A stretch of DNA of 64,000 bases from Pragia fontium DSM 5563 = ATCC 49100 (GCF_900112475.1 NZ_FOLW01000003.1:378871-442870); one strand, 5' to 3'. Positions 34,411 through 46,576 are shown, counted from the stretch's first letter. Numbers and translations are program-made. Notes: a model not told the origin generated them from the letters alone.

Positions 34411-37400
34411 ATGGCTGAACCTCGTTTTATTCACCTGCGTATCCATAGTGACTACTCCATGATTGATGGATTAGCCAAGGTGGGGCCGTTGGTTAAAAAG
34501 GTTGCCGAGCTGGGAATGCCGGCGATGGCAATTACGGACTTTACCAACCTTTGTGGGCTGGTGAAGTTCTATGGTTCAGCACATGGAGCTGGCATTAAGC
34601 CGATTATCGGCGCTGATTTCCGCGTACAGAGCGAACTGTTCGCCGATGAACTTTCCGAATTGACGGTATTAGCCGCCAATAATGAAGGTTATCAGAATTT
34701 GACCCTGTTGATTTCTCGCGCCTATCAGCGTGGTTATGTGCAGGGCGGACCAGTTATTGATAAAGACTGGTTGGTTGAGCATAAAAATGGGCTTATTTTG
34801 CTTTCTGGTGCTCGTTTCGGTGACGTGGGTCAGTCATTATTGCGTGGCAATCAACAGTTGGTTGATGAGTGCGTTAAGTTTTATCGTGAGCATTTTCCCG
34901 ATAGTTACTATCTGGAACTGGTCAGAACCGGGCGTGATGAAGAAGAAATTTATCTTCATGCTGCTATTGAACTGGCAACGCGTGCCGGCCTACCGGTTGT
35001 CGCATCCAACGATGTTAAATTTATTAATGCGACTGATTTTGACGCCCATGAAATTCGGGTAGCGATTCATGACGGCTTTACGCTGGACGATCCTAAGCGA
35101 CCGAAAAAATATAGCGCTCAGCAATATCTACGCAGTGAAGAGGAGATGTGCGAGCTCTTCTCCGATATTCCAGAAGCGTTAATTAATAGCGTAGAAATTG
35201 CTAAACGTTGTAACGTGACGATTCGTCTGGGTGAATATTTCCTGCCGCAGTTCCCGACGGGTGAAATGTCCACCGAGGACTTTTTGGTTGCCCGATCTAA
35301 AGAGGGGCTAGAGAAACGTCTGGCTTTCTTGTATCCGGATCCGGAAGTTCGAGTGCAAAAGCGTCCTGAGTATGACGAACGCTTGGATGTTGAGCTTCAG
35401 GTAATTAACCAGATGGGATTTCCTGGCTACTTCCTGATCGTTATGGAATTTATCCAATGGTCGAAAGATAACGATGTACCGGTTGGTCCGGGGCGTGGTT
35501 CAGGTGCGGGTTCACTCGTGGCCTATGCGTTAGGCATTACCGATCTTGATCCGTTGGAATTTGACCTGCTGTTTGAACGTTTCCTCAACCCTGAACGTGT
35601 CTCGATGCCCGACTTCGACGTTGACTTCTGTATGGAGAAACGCGACCGGGTAATTGATCACGTTTCTGAAATGTATGGTCGGGATGCGGTATCGCAAATT
35701 ATCACCTTTGGTACCATGGCGGCGAAAGCGGTTATTCGCGATGTGGGTCGGGTACTGGGTCACCCCTACGGTTTCGTCGATCGTATTTCTAAACTGATCC
35801 CTATGGATCCGGGAATGACGCTGGAGAAAGCGTTTGCGGCTGAACCACAGCTTCCTGAACTGTATGATGCGGATGAAGAGGTTAAGGCGCTGATTGATAT
35901 GGCGCGCCAGCTTGAAGGCGTGACTCGTAACGCCGGTAAACACGCCGGTGGTGTGGTTATCTCGCCAACCAAAATAACTGATTTTGCTCCGTTGTACTGT
36001 GACCCAGAAGGACAGTTTCCGGTTACCCAGTTTGACAAGAATGACGTGGAATATGCCGGACTGGTGAAGTTCGACTTCCTCGGCTTGCGTACGCTGACTA
36101 TCATCGACTGGGCATTGGCAATGATTAATGCCCGGCGAGCTAAATCAGGTCAGGAACCGATAGATATTGCAGCCATTCCTCTGCAAGATCAGAAAAGTTT
36201 CGACATGCTACAGCGTTCAGAAACGACGGCGGTATTCCAGCTTGAATCCCGCGGCATGAAAGATTTGATCAAGCGCCTGAAGCCGGACTGCTTTGAAGAT
36301 ATGATCGCTCTGGTGGCACTATTCCGCCCGGGGCCGTTGCAATCAGGCATGGTAGATAACTTTATTGACCGTAAACATGGTCGTGAAGCCATTTCTTATC
36401 CAGATATTCAGTGGCAGCATGAAACGTTAAAGCCAGTGCTTGAACCGACCTATGGCATCATCCTGTATCAGGAACAGGTAATGCAAATAGCCCAGGTTCT
36501 GGCTGGCTATACCTTGGGCGGTGCGGATATGCTGCGTCGTGCCATGGGTAAGAAAAAGCCAGAAGAGATGGCTAAGCAGCGCTCGGTGTTTAAAGAGGGC
36601 GCAGAACGAATGAAGGTCGACGGCGAGCTGTCGATGAAAATCTTTGACCTGGTAGAAAAATTTGCCGGTTATGGTTTTAACAAATCTCACTCTGCGGCTT
36701 ATGCGTTGGTGTCTTACCAAACGCTTTGGCTTAAAGCGCACTATCCGGCTGAATTTATGGCGGCCGTGATGACCGCCGATATGGACAACACTGAAAAAGT
36801 AGTTGGTCTGGTGGATGAATGCCTGCGTATGGGGCTGAAAGTTTTACCACCGGATATCAACAGCGGCCTATATCATTTCCACGTCAATGATGAGGGTGAA
36901 ATTGTTTATGGCATTGGTGCAATTAAAGGCGTTGGCGAAGGTCCAATAGAAGCTATAATTGAAGCACGTAATCAGGGTGGTTATTTTAAAGAGTTGTTTG
37001 ACCTGTGCGCGCGTTCTGATATCAAGCGACTCAATAAGCGGGTATTAGAAAAACTGATTATGGCCGGCGCTTTTGATCGGCTGGGGCCGCACCGTGCTGC
37101 ATTAATGCATTCACTGACGGAAGCCCTGAAAGCGGCGGATCAGCATGCGAAAGCGGAAGCCTTAGGTCAGGCAGATATGTTTGGTGTTCTGGCTGAAGAA
37201 CCAGAGCATGTAGAGAAAGCTTATGCTAATGTAACGCCGTGGCCGGAGCAGGTGATTCTGGAAGGCGAGCGTGAAACGCTGGGCCTTTATCTTACCGGGC
37301 ACCCGATTACACAATATTTGAAAGAGCTGGAACGCTACACCGGTGGAATTCGCCTGAAAGATATGCATCCTACCGAGCGGGGTAAAACCATTGTCGCGGT

Positions 37401-37893
37401 AGGTTTAGTGGTTGCTGCCAGAGTGATGACCACAAAACGTGGCAACAGAATTGGTATTTGTACGCTAGATGATCGTTCCGGTCGCCTTGAAGTCATGCTA
37501 TTCTCTGAGGCACTTGAGAAATATCAGCACCTGTTAGAAAAAGATCGCGTCTTAATTGCTACTGGACAGGTCAGCTTTGATGATTTTAGCGGTGGACTTA
37601 AAATGATGGTCCGCGAATTAATGGACATCAGTGAAGCGCGGGAAAAATATGCTCGCGGCCTTGCCATCTCGTTAACGGACAGGCAAATTGATGACCAGCT
37701 TTTAAACCGTCTTCGTGAATCGTTGGAACCCCATCGATCGGGGACGATTCCAGTGCATCTGTATTACCAACGGGAAGATGCCCGGGCGCGGCTGAGGTTT
37801 GGTGCAGCATGGCGAGTAACGCCAACCGAACGTTTGCTGATAGACCTGAGAACCCTTGTTGGTAACTCGCAGGTAGAATTGGAATTTGACTAA
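34411..37893 (+). CDS. dnaE: DNA polymerase III alpha subunit
   Basis: DnaE is the replicative polymerase catalytic subunit. The 1160-residue length equals E. coli. It has the N-terminal PHP domain ([13 protein letters not shown]), the polymerase palm with the acidic motif MPDFDVDFC (near residue 400), helix-hairpin-helix and OB-fold regions, and a C-terminal tau-binding region. No frameshift or loss of a catalytic Asp was seen. It lies 56 bases after rnhB and 12 before accA. Confidence 0.98.
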   Translation: MAEPRFIHLRIHSDYSMIDGLAKVGPLVKKVAELGMPAMAITDFTNLCGLVKFYGSAHGAGIKPIIGADFRVQSELFADELSELTVLAANNEGYQNLTLLISRAYQRGYVQGGPVIDKDWLVEHKNGLILLSGARFGDVGQSLLRGNQQLVDECVKFYREHFPDSYYLELVRTGRDEEEIYLHAAIELATRAGLPVVASNDVKFINATDFDAHEIRVAIHDGFTLDDPKRPKKYSAQQYLRSEEEMCELFSDIPEALINSVEIAKRCNVTIRLGEYFLPQFPTGEMSTEDFLVARSKEGLEKRLAFLYPDPEVRVQKRPEYDERLDVELQVINQMGFPGYFLIVMEFIQWSKDNDVPVGPGRGSGAGSLVAYALGITDLDPLEFDLLFERFLNPERVSMPDFDVDFCMEKRDRVIDHVSEMYGRDAVSQIITFGTMAAKAVIRDVGRVLGHPYGFVDRISKLIPMDPGMTLEKAFAAEPQLPELYDADEEVKALIDMARQLEGVTRNAGKHAGGVVISPTKITDFAPLYCDPEGQFPVTQFDKNDVEYAGLVKFDFLGLRTLTIIDWALAMINARRAKSGQEPIDIAAIPLQDQKSFDMLQRSETTAVFQLESRGMKDLIKRLKPDCFEDMIALVALFRPGPLQSGMVDNFIDRKHGREAISYPDIQWQHETLKPVLEPTYGIILYQEQVMQIAQVLAGYTLGGADMLRRAMGKKKPEEMAKQRSVFKEGAERMKVDGELSMKIFDLVEKFAGYGFNKSHSAAYALVSYQTLWLKAHYPAEFMAAVMTADMDNTEKVVGLVDECLRMGLKVLPPDINSGLYHFHVNDEGEIVYGIGAIKGVGEGPIEAIIEARNQGGYFKELFDLCARSDIKRLNKRVLEKLIMAGAFDRLGPHRAALMHSLTEALKAADQHAKAEALGQADMFGVLAEEPEHVEKAYANVTPWPEQVILEGERETLGLYLTGHPITQYLKELERYTGGIRLKDMHPTERGKTIVAVGLVVAARVMTTKRGNRIGICTLDDRSGRLEVMLFSEALEKYQHLLEKDRVLIATGQVSFDDFSGGLKMMVRELMDISEAREKYARGLAISLTDRQIDDQLLNRLRESLEPHRSGTIPVHLYYQREDARARLRFGAAWRVTPTERLLIDLRTLVGNSQVELEFD

Positions 37894-37905
37894 AATAGGA
37901 ATGTT

Positions 37906-38865
37906 ATGAGTCTGAATTTTCTGGATTTTGAACAACCGATTGCTGAACTGGAAGCGAAAATAGATTCGCTGAAGGCAATCAGTCTTCAAGACGAAAAATT
38001 GGATATTAACCTTGATGAAGAGGTTAAGCGTCTGCATGAGAAGAGCCTTGAGCTAACGAATAAAATTTTCTCTGAACTGGGTTCATGGCAAATTGCTCAG
38101 TTGGCCCGCCACCCGCGCAGGCCTTACACTCTTGACTATATTGAGCATATCTTTACTGACTTTAATGAGTTAGCTGGAGATCGTGCCTATGCCGATGATA
38201 AAGCTATTGTTGGCGGTATGGCTCGTTTAGACGGGCGTCCGGTGATGATTATTGGTCATCAGAAAGGCCGTGAAACCAAAGAGAAGATTCGTCGTAACTT
38301 TGGTATGCCGGCACCGGAAGGCTATCGTAAGGCATTGCGTTTGATGGAAATGGCTGAGCGTTTTAACCTGCCAATTATCACCTTTATTGATACCCCGGGT
38401 GCTTACCCTGGTGTTGGTGCGGAAGAGCGCGGTCAGTCTGAAGCGATCGCCCGTAACCTGCGAGAAATGTCTCGTCTTAAGGTTCCGGTCATTTGTACCG
38501 TGATTGGTGAAGGTGGCTCCGGTGGCGCTTTAGCGATCGGTGTTGGTGATAAAGTGAATATGCTGCAATACAGCACCTATTCCGTTATTTCTCCTGAGGG
38601 ATGCGCATCTATCCTATGGAAAAGTGCTGATAAAGCGCCTTTAGCTGCAGAAGCTATGGGAATCACGGCTCCTCGCTTGAAAGAACTTAAGTTGATTGAC
38701 TCGGTGATTCCTGAACCTTTAGGCGGCGCTCACCGTAATCCTCAAGAAATGGCAGCGTCATTGAAAGCGAAGCTGGTTTCTGATTTATCTGAGTTGGATA
38801 AGTTGGATGTGACCGCGTTGCAAGATCGCCGTTATCAGCGCCTGATGAATTATGGCTACTGCTGA
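37906..38865 (+). CDS. accA: Acetyl-CoA carboxylase carboxyltransferase subunit alpha
   Basis: AccA pairs with AccD to transfer CO2 from biotin to acetyl-CoA, the first step of fatty-acid synthesis. The 319-residue length equals E. coli, with the crotonase-like segments [18 protein letters not shown] and [25 protein letters not shown] precedes the ATG. It ends the conserved block; in E. coli ldcC follows, but here a catabolic island does. Confidence 0.98.
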   Translation: MSLNFLDFEQPIAELEAKIDSLKAISLQDEKLDINLDEEVKRLHEKSLELTNKIFSELGSWQIAQLARHPRRPYTLDYIEHIFTDFNELAGDRAYADDKAIVGGMARLDGRPVMIIGHQKGRETKEKIRRNFGMPAPEGYRKALRLMEMAERFNLPIITFIDTPGAYPGVGAEERGQSEAIARNLREMSRLKVPVICTVIGEGGSGGALAIGVGDKVNMLQYSTYSVISPEGCASILWKSADKAPLAAEAMGITAPRLKELKLIDSVIPEPLGGAHRNPQEMAASLKAKLVSDLSELDKLDVTALQDRRYQRLMNYGYC

Positions 38866-38884
38866 TTGTTGATTGAGTTACATG

Positions 38885-38913
38885 AAAAACCCGCCGTTAT
38901 TGGCGGGTTTTTT
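38885..38913 (+). terminator. Intrinsic terminator after accA
   Basis: AACCCGCC (38888-38895) pairs with GGCGGGTT (38902-38909) around GTTATT, with A-run before and T-run after. Confidence 0.92.
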
Positions 38914-38957
38914 GTCAGTTAAGTTTAATGACAACGAAAGCTTCGTCCACTATTACT

Positions 38958-39032
38958 ACAGAGAGTGAATTAACGTCGGTGCACTTCCACGCCTCGCCCA
39001 TCATCCTTGATGGGCGTGCTCCTTCTCTCTGT
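38958..39032 (+). other. Candidate structured RNA between accA and hutI
   Basis: ACAGAGAG (38958-38965) can pair with CTCTCTGT (39025-39032), enclosing a perfect hairpin GCCCATCA-TCCT-TGATGGGC (38996-39015). The rest of the 404-base gap holds the accA terminator and a T-rich stretch near 39110-39126, but no ORF with coding support. I recognise no known riboswitch here. It could be a leader of hutI or simply a decayed element. Confidence 0.45.
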
Positions 39033-39269
39033 TGTCGGCTGAGTTCCAGCGCTCAATAAAAGGGTAAAAGCTAAAACCCACTCATCACCTTTACTTAACT
39101 GATAGATGTCGGTTTTTTTATTTTTTACCGCCGAGCTTTAAACATCTCTTTTTTGTCTTTTCGTCACATTATTTGTTAACTCATCTACAATACTTTTAAC
39201 AAAAAAGTTGACAATCAATATCCTTAAGCAAAGATGAGGGTACTTTTTAATCTTGGAAAGGACTAGGCC

Positions 39270-40514
39270 ATGCAGATTGAAAGTAGTGACGTTATTTGGC
39301 GCAATGCCCGTTTAGCCACGATGGATCCTGCCCATATGCATGCATATGGACTACTGGAGCGGCATGATTTAGTCATCCGCGGCGATAAGATTTTAGTGGT
39401 AGTGCCTGAAGGCACTTTGCCTAACCATCAATGCAGAGTCATTGATGCCGAGAATAGGCTGATAACGCCTGGCTTAATTGATTGCCATACACACTTGGTT
39501 TTTGGTGGTAATCGGGCTTACGAATGGGAGCAGCGCCTTAACGGTGTTTCTTATGCTCAGATCAGCGCCCAAGGTGGCGGAATTAACTCTACGGTTGCCG
39601 CTACCCGAGCGAGCAGTATTGACTCGTTGTTACATCATGCTCAACAACGCTTAAATGCCCTGATGGCCGAGGGTGTAACCACCATAGAAATGAAGTCAGG
39701 TTATGGTTTAGATCTGGAGAGTGAAGAAAAAATCCTACAGGTCATTAAACAATTAAGCACTGACAACCTGATAGACGTTAGCGCGACTTTACTTGCCGCT
39801 CATACCACACCTAAAGAATATAAAGAAAACCCTGATGGTTATATTGATCTGATTTGTCGAGAGATTATGCCGATTCTGTGGCAGAAAGGGTTATTTGAAG
39901 CGGTAGACGTGTTTTGTGAAAACGTAGGGTTTACTTTAGCTCAAACCGAGCGCGTTTTTCAGGCAGCTCAATCATTAGGTATTCCGATTAAAGGTCATGT
40001 AGAACAGCTTTCTAACATGGGAGGCAGTGCATTAATTGCTCGCTATCATGGCTTATCTGCCGATCATATTGAATTTCTTGATCAACCGGGAATTGAAGCC
40101 CTGAGTAAACAGGATACGGTAGCGGTTTTGCTGCCGGGAGCATTCTATTTTTTACGGGAAACCCAGCGCCCTCCTGTGGATTTATTACGCCAGTTTAATG
40201 TGCCAATGGCGGTATCCACCGATTTTAACCCGGGTACCAGTCCTTTTGCCTCGTTAAGAATGGCGATGAATATGGCCTGTGTACAATTTGGTTTGACGCC
40301 GGAAGAAGCTTGGCTTGGGGTTACTCGACATGCTGCTCAGGCGTTGGGACGTCAACAGAGCCACGGGCAGCTGTCTGCCGGTTTCAAGGCTAATTTTATT
40401 GTGTGGGATGCGGTACATCCGGTCGATGTGTTTTATGAATTAGGGCATAACCCATTAGTTCATCGGGTATTTAACGGAAAAATCACTGATTCGTCTTCAA
40501 ATACAAGAGGATAA
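39270..40514 (+). CDS. hutI: Imidazolonepropionase
   Basis: HutI hydrolyses imidazolonepropionate to formiminoglutamate, the third step of histidine breakdown. The 414-residue amidohydrolase shows the metal motif [10 protein letters not shown] (near residue 73), a middle KGHVEQLSN His and the late [11 protein letters not shown]sp. AAAGGACTAGGCC precedes the ATG. It leads a hutI-hutG pair separated by two bases, with hutC-hutD next. Confidence 0.96.
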   Translation: MQIESSDVIWRNARLATMDPAHMHAYGLLERHDLVIRGDKILVVVPEGTLPNHQCRVIDAENRLITPGLIDCHTHLVFGGNRAYEWEQRLNGVSYAQISAQGGGINSTVAATRASSIDSLLHHAQQRLNALMAEGVTTIEMKSGYGLDLESEEKILQVIKQLSTDNLIDVSATLLAAHTTPKEYKENPDGYIDLICREIMPILWQKGLFEAVDVFCENVGFTLAQTERVFQAAQSLGIPIKGHVEQLSNMGGSALIARYHGLSADHIEFLDQPGIEALSKQDTVAVLLPGAFYFLRETQRPPVDLLRQFNVPMAVSTDFNPGTSPFASLRMAMNMACVQFGLTPEEAWLGVTRHAAQALGRQQSHGQLSAGFKANFIVWDAVHPVDVFYELGHNPLVHRVFNGKITDSSSNTRG

Positions 40515-40516
40515 AA

Positions 40517-41485
40517 ATGTTAAACTGGCACGCAACTGACCAATCTATCTGGCAAGGACGCAATGATTTAGCTGAAGCAAGTAACGCACTGCGTATTTTC
40601 CAAACGTTAACCCAAAGCCAGCACTTTACCCCGGAAGCCTTTCCGGATGCGATTGCCTTGCTTGGCTTTCAGTGTGATGAAGGGGTTAAGCTGAATCAAG
40701 GGCGTGCCGGTGCGGAGCAGGGCCCGGATCACATACGGCGGGCGCTGGCTAATCTTGCCAGTCATGCAGGTCATGATAGGCTGGTCGATCTTGGCAATAT
40801 TAGTGCGCAAAATATTTCGCTGGATGAAGCTCAACTGGCATTAAGTTCGGCGGTTAAAGCCTGTCAGGTTAAGCGAATGAGAACGCTGGTGTTTGGTGGT
40901 GGGCATGAAACGGCATTCGCCCATGGGCATGGGCTTTATCACGCTTTTCCTGAACACAATATTGGTATTATTAATTTTGATGCTCACCTCGACTTAAGAA
41001 GTTCACCTCGTGCAACATCAGGAACGCCATTTAGGCAGTTAGCCCAATATTGTCAGGACAATCAGCGTCCATTTAACTATACCTGTGTTGGAGCGAGTCT
41101 GGCTGCTAATACTCAGGCATTAGTGGATGAGGCTGAGCGTCTACAAGCCACGGTCATTTGGGATACTGAATGTGAAGAAGCTCGGATAGAGGCTCTTCAT
41201 GCTCAAATACAGCAATCACTCGATTGGGTGGATAAAATTTACCTGACTATCGATCTTGATGTGTTACCCGCATGGCAAATGCCGGCGGTTTCTGCCCCTG
41301 CGCCACTGGGTATGCCAATAAATCTGCTGTTACAGCTGATTAAACCGATTTGCGAGAGTGGTAAATTGCAGGCAGCAGATTTGGTTGAGTTTAGCCCACC
41401 TTTTGATATTAATGGTCAGGGGGCTAAAGTTGCCGCTCGGTTAGCCTGGCAAATCGCGCACTGGTGGCGTCTGTCTGGTGAATAG
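40517..41485 (+). CDS. hutG: Formimidoylglutamase
   Basis: HutG hydrolyses formiminoglutamate to glutamate and formamide, the last step of the four-enzyme hut pathway. The 322-residue arginase-fold protein has the binuclear manganese motifs [14 protein letters not shown] and [15 protein letters not shown] lies just upstream of the ATG. Presence of this enzyme marks the formamide-releasing branch seen in Klebsiella and Salmonella. Confidence 0.95.
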   Translation: MLNWHATDQSIWQGRNDLAEASNALRIFQTLTQSQHFTPEAFPDAIALLGFQCDEGVKLNQGRAGAEQGPDHIRRALANLASHAGHDRLVDLGNISAQNISLDEAQLALSSAVKACQVKRMRTLVFGGGHETAFAHGHGLYHAFPEHNIGIINFDAHLDLRSSPRATSGTPFRQLAQYCQDNQRPFNYTCVGASLAANTQALVDEAERLQATVIWDTECEEARIEALHAQIQQSLDWVDKIYLTIDLDVLPAWQMPAVSAPAPLGMPINLLLQLIKPICESGKLQAADLVEFSPPFDINGQGAKVAARLAWQIAHWWRLSGE

Positions 41486-41507
41486 AATTGTGGCTGATTG
41501 AGATAGA

Positions 41508-41536
41508 TAGCCCTATTCAAAGGGGGGATAGGGCTA
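41508..41536 (+). terminator. Hairpin after hutG
   Basis: TAGCCCTAT (41508-41516) pairs perfectly with ATAGGGCTA (41528-41536). There is no T-run, so it may stabilise the hutIG transcript end or act as a partial terminator before hutC. Confidence 0.5.
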
Positions 41537-41619
41537 ACTAATTAACATATTGATACATTATATTAGTGCTATGTTAAGCTATTATTCTCACCCTATGCTT
41601 TTTTGATAAGGAAGTGCCA

Positions 41620-42360
41620 GTGCCCACCTCCCGATTCCCATCGCGTGCTGCTGCTGTTGTGCCTGCGCCGCTATACGCCCAAGTAAAGCAAACCATTAGT
41701 GAAAAGATTTATACTGGCTGTTGGCGTCCCAATGACCGCATACCTTCAGAAGCAGAGCTGGTACAGCAGTTTGGTTTTAGCCGGATGACGGTTAATCGGG
41801 CACTAAGAGAGCTAACAAGCGAAGGGTTATTAGTACGTCTCCAGGGCGTTGGAACCTTTGTTGCAGAATCTAAAGGTCAATCAGCCCTATTCAAAATTGT
41901 CAGTATCGCTGAAGAAATTCGCCAGCGACAGCATCAGCATTGCAGCAAGGTTATTGAGCTGTCTGAACGAAAAGCGGATCTTCAGCAGGCTAGTTCATTG
42001 GGGGTTCAGCCAGGTGACGCCATTTTTCACTCGTTAATCGTTCACTATGAGAATGATATTCCGCTTCAAATTGAAGATCGTCTAGTGAATGCGACGGTGG
42101 TTCCTGATTATCTAAAACAGGATTTTACTCAAATGACGCCCCATGATTATTTGTCGCTTGTCGCGCCATTAACTGAGGGGGAACATATCGTTGAAGCGGT
42201 GGTCGGTACCAGCCAGCAATGCCAGCTATTAAACATTGATAAGAATGAACCTTGCTTGTTTATTCATCGTCGAACTTGGTCAACCCAAGACATCGTTTCC
42301 AGTGCCAAGCTACTTTCTCCCGGTTGTCGTCACCGTTTAACAGGGCGGTTTAAATCATGA
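41620..42360 (+). CDS. hutC: Histidine utilisation repressor (GntR/HutC)
   Basis: HutC represses the hut genes and is released by urocanate. The 246-residue protein has an N-terminal GntR winged helix (IPSEAELVQQFGFSRMTVNR) and a C-terminal UTRA ligand domain from about residue 85. I prefer the GTG at 41620, seven bases after AAGGA, over a GTG at 41614 that abuts the site. It overlaps hutD by four bases (ATGA). A TGTATATACA HutC-like operator lies before hutU. Confidence 0.93.
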   Translation: MPTSRFPSRAAAVVPAPLYAQVKQTISEKIYTGCWRPNDRIPSEAELVQQFGFSRMTVNRALRELTSEGLLVRLQGVGTFVAESKGQSALFKIVSIAEEIRQRQHQHCSKVIELSERKADLQQASSLGVQPGDAIFHSLIVHYENDIPLQIEDRLVNATVVPDYLKQDFTQMTPHDYLSLVAPLTEGEHIVEAVVGTSQQCQLLNIDKNEPCLFIHRRTWSTQDIVSSAKLLSPGCRHRLTGRFKS

Positions 42361-42953
42361 AACAGTTATCATTCCTGCGCGCCACAGATTATTTGAGTAT
42401 GCCCTGGAGAAACGGGGATGGTGTGACCAAAGAGATTTGTCGTTCGATTGATCCAACGGGTAGCGACTTTACCTGGCGCTTTTCAAGTGCAGAGGTTGGA
42501 AAAGCGGGGCCGTTCTCTTCCTTTACCGGTTATCAACGCATTATTAGTGTTCTGAAGGGGAAGGGCATTCAGCTCCATATTCCTGACCAGCCATCGGTAT
42601 CTCTCAGACCATTGGAAACCTTTGCATTTTCTGGCGATCTGGCAGTTGATTGTGCGTTACTTGATGGCCCAGTTATCGATCTGAATCTTATCTATCGGCC
42701 CGATCGCTATTCCGCTCATTTCCAGTGGATAACGGAACAAGCACATAAGCAATCCATTTTTCATTCAGCACCCATCCTCTTATTGTTTAATGCAGGGAAT
42801 GAAATTCAAATTGAAATGGATGGTCAACTGATTGAAAAACTAGGTTATTTTGATACTTTATGGTTGAAAAATCCGCAGCAGGAATTGGTTGAGCTAACCT
42901 TACCACATTTGGCATGTTGCGCTGTAGTCGCCCTCTGGCCGAAGAATCCATGA
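42357..42953 (+). CDS. hutD: HutD family protein
   Basis: HutD is a small cupin-like protein of the hut cluster. In Pseudomonas it has been proposed to moderate hut expression, but its biochemistry is not settled. The 198-residue product shows the family segments MPWRNGDGVTKEI and WRFSSAEVGKAGPFSSF. The four-base overlap with hutC indicates coupled translation. No unusual feature was seen. Confidence 0.9.
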   Translation: MKQLSFLRATDYLSMPWRNGDGVTKEICRSIDPTGSDFTWRFSSAEVGKAGPFSSFTGYQRIISVLKGKGIQLHIPDQPSVSLRPLETFAFSGDLAVDCALLDGPVIDLNLIYRPDRYSAHFQWITEQAHKQSIFHSAPILLLFNAGNEIQIEMDGQLIEKLGYFDTLWLKNPQQELVELTLPHLACCAVVALWPKNP

Positions 42954-43001
42954 TAATAGCTAAGTAAAATTCAATGATTTAATGTTGCATAATTGTAAAT
43001 T

Positions 43002-43024
43002 AAGTGTGATTCAAAACACAAAAT
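43002..43024 (+). promoter_or_regulatory. Predicted CRP site upstream of hutU
   Basis: TGTGA-TTCAAA-ACACA (43005-43020) matches the CRP consensus at nine of ten half-site bases. Catabolite activation of hutUH is established in Klebsiella and Salmonella relatives, which supports the call. Confidence 0.6.
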
Positions 43025-43177
43025 CAGACATCAATATTCTCCATTCTTAGCCTTTCTTGTGACTTTAAAAGTCATTTCTTAGTAAATAAAAATAATTAAT
43101 ATTTTGATAAATATGATTATTTTTATATTCATGAAATATTATTCTGCGATTCTCTGGTAAATAATTAATACTTGAAT

Positions 43178-43196
43178 GTACTTGTATATACATCTA
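43178..43196 (+). promoter_or_regulatory. Predicted HutC operator upstream of hutU
   Basis: The perfect palindrome TGTATATACA (43183-43192) within ACTTGTATATACATC fits the HutC operator core reported in pseudomonads. It lies about 110 bases before hutU and 160 bases after the CRP-like site. The rest of this 347-base gap is AT-rich without a gene. I found no equivalent palindrome before hutI. Confidence 0.6.
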
Positions 43197-43300
43197 TATG
43201 TTGTAAACCAATGAGCTATCCATCAGCTGCATAATATTCACCATTGAGAGTTTTGTCTGCTAGCTATCTACAGGCCTCTTATAAGAAAGGAATGATCATT

Positions 43301-44986
43301 ATGTCTCAAAATAAATTTCGTAATGTCGAAACTCGTGCTTACCGCGGCAATCAGCTCAATGCAAAAAGTTGGTTAACTGAAGCACCTCTGCGTATGTTGA
43401 TGAATAATCTGGATCCTGAGGTGGCCGAGAACCCTCATGAACTGGTGGTTTATGGTGGGATCGGCCGCGCTGCCCGTAACTGGGAATGCTACGATAAAAT
43501 TGTCGATACGCTGACCAATCTGGAAGATGATGAAACGCTGCTGGTACAGTCAGGTAAACCGGTAGGGGTATTTAAAACCCACAGTAACGCCCCTCGCGTT
43601 TTAATTGCTAACTCAAATTTGGTTCCACATTGGGCCACTTGGGAACACTTTAACGAACTGGATGCCAAAGGGCTCGCCATGTATGGTCAAATGACCGCAG
43701 GCAGTTGGATTTATATCGGCAGTCAGGGGATTGTTCAGGGAACTTATGAAACCTTTGTTGAAGCTGGCCGCCAACACTATAACGGTAGCTTAACCGGTCG
43801 TTGGGTACTGACTGCGGGTCTGGGTGGTATGGGCGGTGCTCAACCTCTTGCCGCTACTTTAGCCGGTGCTTGTTCACTGAATATTGAATGCCAACAAAGC
43901 CGTATCGATTTTCGCTTAAAAACACGTTATGTGGATGAGCAAGCAACCGATTTGGAAGATGCATTAGCGCGGATTAAAAAATATACCGCTGAAGGAAAAG
44001 CCATTTCTATTGCCCTGTGTGCTAATGCCGCAGAGGTTCTGCCTGAGTTAGTTAAGCGTGGTATTCGCCCTGATATGGTGACTGACCAAACCAGCGCCCA
44101 CGATCCATTGCATGGCTATTTACCGAAGGGTTGGACCTGGGAAGAGTACCAGAAGCGCGCAATTACCGAACCGGCGGTGGTCACTCAGGCAGCTAAACAG
44201 TCTATGGCCGAGCACGTTACTGCAATGTTAGCCTTCCAAAAGATGGGCGTTCCAACTTTTGACTATGGTAATAACATTCGTCAGATGGCAAAAGACATGG
44301 GTGTAAAAAATGCCTTTGATTTCCCAGGCTTTGTGCCCGCCTATATTCGCCCTCTTTTCTGTCGCGGCATCGGACCTTTCCGCTGGGCAGCCCTGTCTGG
44401 GGATCCTGAGGATATTTATAAAACCGACGCTAAGGTGAAAGAGTTGATTCCTGACGACGAGCATTTGCATCGTTGGTTGGATATGGCTCGTGAGCGCATC
44501 AGCTTCCAGGGACTACCAGCCCGTATTTGTTGGGTAGGTTTAGGCCTTCGGGAAAAATTAGGTTTAGCCTTTAATGAGATGGTGCGCAGCGGCGAACTTT
44601 CTGCCCCTATCGTGATTGGTCGTGACCATTTGGATTCTGGATCAGTTTCCAGTCCAAACCGGGAAACGGAAGCGATGAAAGATGGTTCGGATGCGGTTTC
44701 CGATTGGCCATTGCTGAACGCTTTATTGAATACCGCCAGTGGAGCTACTTGGGTTTCGCTACATCACGGTGGTGGCGTAGGTATGGGCTTTTCACAACAC
44801 TCTGGTATGGTGATTGTTTGTGATGGCACCGATGAAGCGGCTAAACGTATTGCTCGCGTTCTACATAACGACCCGGCAACTGGCGTCATGCGCCATGCAG
44901 ATGCTGGTTACGAAATTGCGATTGATTGTGCAAAAGAGCAGGGCCTTAACCTGCCGATGATTACTGCTGCACAAGGAGTGAAATAA
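43301..44986 (+). CDS. hutU: Urocanate hydratase
   Basis: HutU hydrates urocanate to imidazolonepropionate using tightly bound NAD. The product has 561 residues, the usual size, and contains [16 protein letters not shown], the [13 protein letters not shown]-binding motif and the C-terminal [16 protein letters not shown] signature. The start at 43301 (MSQNKF) is placed nine bases after AAAGGA; in-frame starts at 43292 and 43244 are less well placed. hutH starts two bases after its stop. Confidence 0.96.
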   Translation: MSQNKFRNVETRAYRGNQLNAKSWLTEAPLRMLMNNLDPEVAENPHELVVYGGIGRAARNWECYDKIVDTLTNLEDDETLLVQSGKPVGVFKTHSNAPRVLIANSNLVPHWATWEHFNELDAKGLAMYGQMTAGSWIYIGSQGIVQGTYETFVEAGRQHYNGSLTGRWVLTAGLGGMGGAQPLAATLAGACSLNIECQQSRIDFRLKTRYVDEQATDLEDALARIKKYTAEGKAISIALCANAAEVLPELVKRGIRPDMVTDQTSAHDPLHGYLPKGWTWEEYQKRAITEPAVVTQAAKQSMAEHVTAMLAFQKMGVPTFDYGNNIRQMAKDMGVKNAFDFPGFVPAYIRPLFCRGIGPFRWAALSGDPEDIYKTDAKVKELIPDDEHLHRWLDMARERISFQGLPARICWVGLGLREKLGLAFNEMVRSGELSAPIVIGRDHLDSGSVSSPNRETEAMKDGSDAVSDWPLLNALLNTASGATWVSLHHGGGVGMGFSQHSGMVIVCDGTDEAAKRIARVLHNDPATGVMRHADAGYEIAIDCAKEQGLNLPMITAAQGVK

Positions 44987-44987
44987 G

Positions 44988-46526
44988 ATGAAATCATTAG
45001 TTATACGTCCGGGACATTTAACCCTTTCCGACCTGCGTCAGGTTTATTTACATCCTGTACGCATTACGCTGGATGAAAGCTATTTTCCTGCGATCCAGCA
45101 GAGCGTGGACTGTGTGAATGCCATTATTTCTGAAGGGCGTACCGCTTATGGGATTAATACCGGATTTGGCTTACTGGCACAAACGCGTATTGCCAGCGAA
45201 GATCTGGAAAACTTGCAGCGTTCTATTGTGCTTTCCCACTCTGCGGGGGTAGGCCAACCGTTGGATGATGCCCTTGTCAGATTGATTATGGTACTGAAGG
45301 TCAATAGTCTGGCTCGTGGATTCTCTGGTATTCGTTTACAGGTTATTCAGGCGCTACAAGCATTAATTAATGCGGAAGTTTATCCTTATATTCCCGCTAA
45401 AGGGTCAGTAGGTGCTTCTGGCGATTTGGCACCATTGGCTCATATGAGTTTGGTACTGCTCGGCGAAGGGCAAGCGCGTTATCAGGGGCGGTGGTTACCG
45501 GCTAAAGAAGCATTAGCCAAAGCCGGCTTGCAACCGGTGACGCTGGCAGCGAAAGAAGGCTTGGCCCTGCTGAATGGTACTCAAGTATCAACGGCTTTTG
45601 CTTTGCGAGGCTTATTTGATAGTGAAGACCTGTTTAACGCTGCCGTTGTTTGCGGTTCTCTGACCACCGAAGCAGCGTTGGGTTCAAGAAGTCCTTTTGA
45701 TGCGCGCGTACACGAGGTGCGTGGACAGTTGGGGCAAATTGATAGTGCCGCACTTTATCGTCAGGTTCTTGGTGAGCAGAGTGATGTTTCCCTCTCTCAT
45801 AAGAACTGTGAAAAAGTACAGGATCCTTATTCATTACGCTGTCAGCCTCAAGTTATGGGGGCCTGCCTGAGCCAAATTCGCCATGCAGCAAGCGTCTTAT
45901 TGGTTGAAGCGAATGCCGTTTCAGATAACCCGCTGATCTTTGCTAAAGAAGGGGATGTTATTTCTGGCGGTAACTTCCATGCTGAACCGGTAGCGATGGT
46001 TGCGGATAATCTGGCATTGGCTATCGCCGAGATGGGTTCTCTGGCTGAGCGACGCATTGCCCTGTTGATGGATAAGCATATGTCACAGTTACCGCCATTT
46101 TTGGTGAATAACGGTGGGGTCAACTCCGGATTTATGATTGCTCAGGTAACGGCGGCAGCTTTAGCCAGTGAGAATAAAGCCCTCGCTCATCCATCCAGCG
46201 TTGATAGTTTGCCAACTTCCGCCAATCAGGAGGACCATGTTTCTATGGCACCTGCGGCCGGACGTCGACTGTGGGAAATGGCGGATAACGTCAGAGTGAT
46301 ACTGGCGATTGAGTATCTTGCTGCGTGTCAGGGACTTGATTTTAGACAGGGGTTAAAATCCAGCCCGGTTTTAGAAAAAGCACGTGGCCTGTTGCGTAAG
46401 CAGGTTGCATTCTATGATAAAGATCGCTTTTTTGCGCCAGACATTGATGCCGCAACATTAATATTGGCCGAACGACATCTTTCTTCTTTATTCCCTCATT
46501 CCATGCTGCCTAGCCAGCAAAAATAA
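44988..46526 (+). CDS. hutH: Histidine ammonia-lyase
   Basis: HutH removes ammonia from histidine to give urocanate, which also acts as the inducer. The 512-residue protein has the Ala143-Ser144-Gly145 tripeptide ([14 protein letters not shown]) that cyclises to the MIO cofactor, the early YGINTGFG loop and the late [17 protein letters not shown] segment. It is coupled to hutU and followed by a perfect hairpin at 46550-46576. Confidence 0.97.
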   Translation: MKSLVIRPGHLTLSDLRQVYLHPVRITLDESYFPAIQQSVDCVNAIISEGRTAYGINTGFGLLAQTRIASEDLENLQRSIVLSHSAGVGQPLDDALVRLIMVLKVNSLARGFSGIRLQVIQALQALINAEVYPYIPAKGSVGASGDLAPLAHMSLVLLGEGQARYQGRWLPAKEALAKAGLQPVTLAAKEGLALLNGTQVSTAFALRGLFDSEDLFNAAVVCGSLTTEAALGSRSPFDARVHEVRGQLGQIDSAALYRQVLGEQSDVSLSHKNCEKVQDPYSLRCQPQVMGACLSQIRHAASVLLVEANAVSDNPLIFAKEGDVISGGNFHAEPVAMVADNLALAIAEMGSLAERRIALLMDKHMSQLPPFLVNNGGVNSGFMIAQVTAAALASENKALAHPSSVDSLPTSANQEDHVSMAPAAGRRLWEMADNVRVILAIEYLAACQGLDFRQGLKSSPVLEKARGLLRKQVAFYDKDRFFAPDIDAATLILAERHLSSLFPHSMLPSQQK

Positions 46527-46549
46527 ACTGTTTTTTCGTTTTAATGTTG

Positions 46550-46576
46550 TTTGCCGGAAATGATGTTTCCGGCAAA
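46550..46576 (+). terminator. Hairpin between hutH and the permease gene
   Basis: TTTGCCGGAAA (46550-46560) pairs perfectly with TTTCCGGCAAA (46566-46576) around TGATG. There is no following T-run, so it may act as an RNA 3' end or a partial barrier. Confidence 0.5.

Noticed and set aside
35530..36104. Long antisense frames within dnaE
   Set aside because: They are explained by the codon structure of dnaE on the other strand; no start signals or domains were seen.
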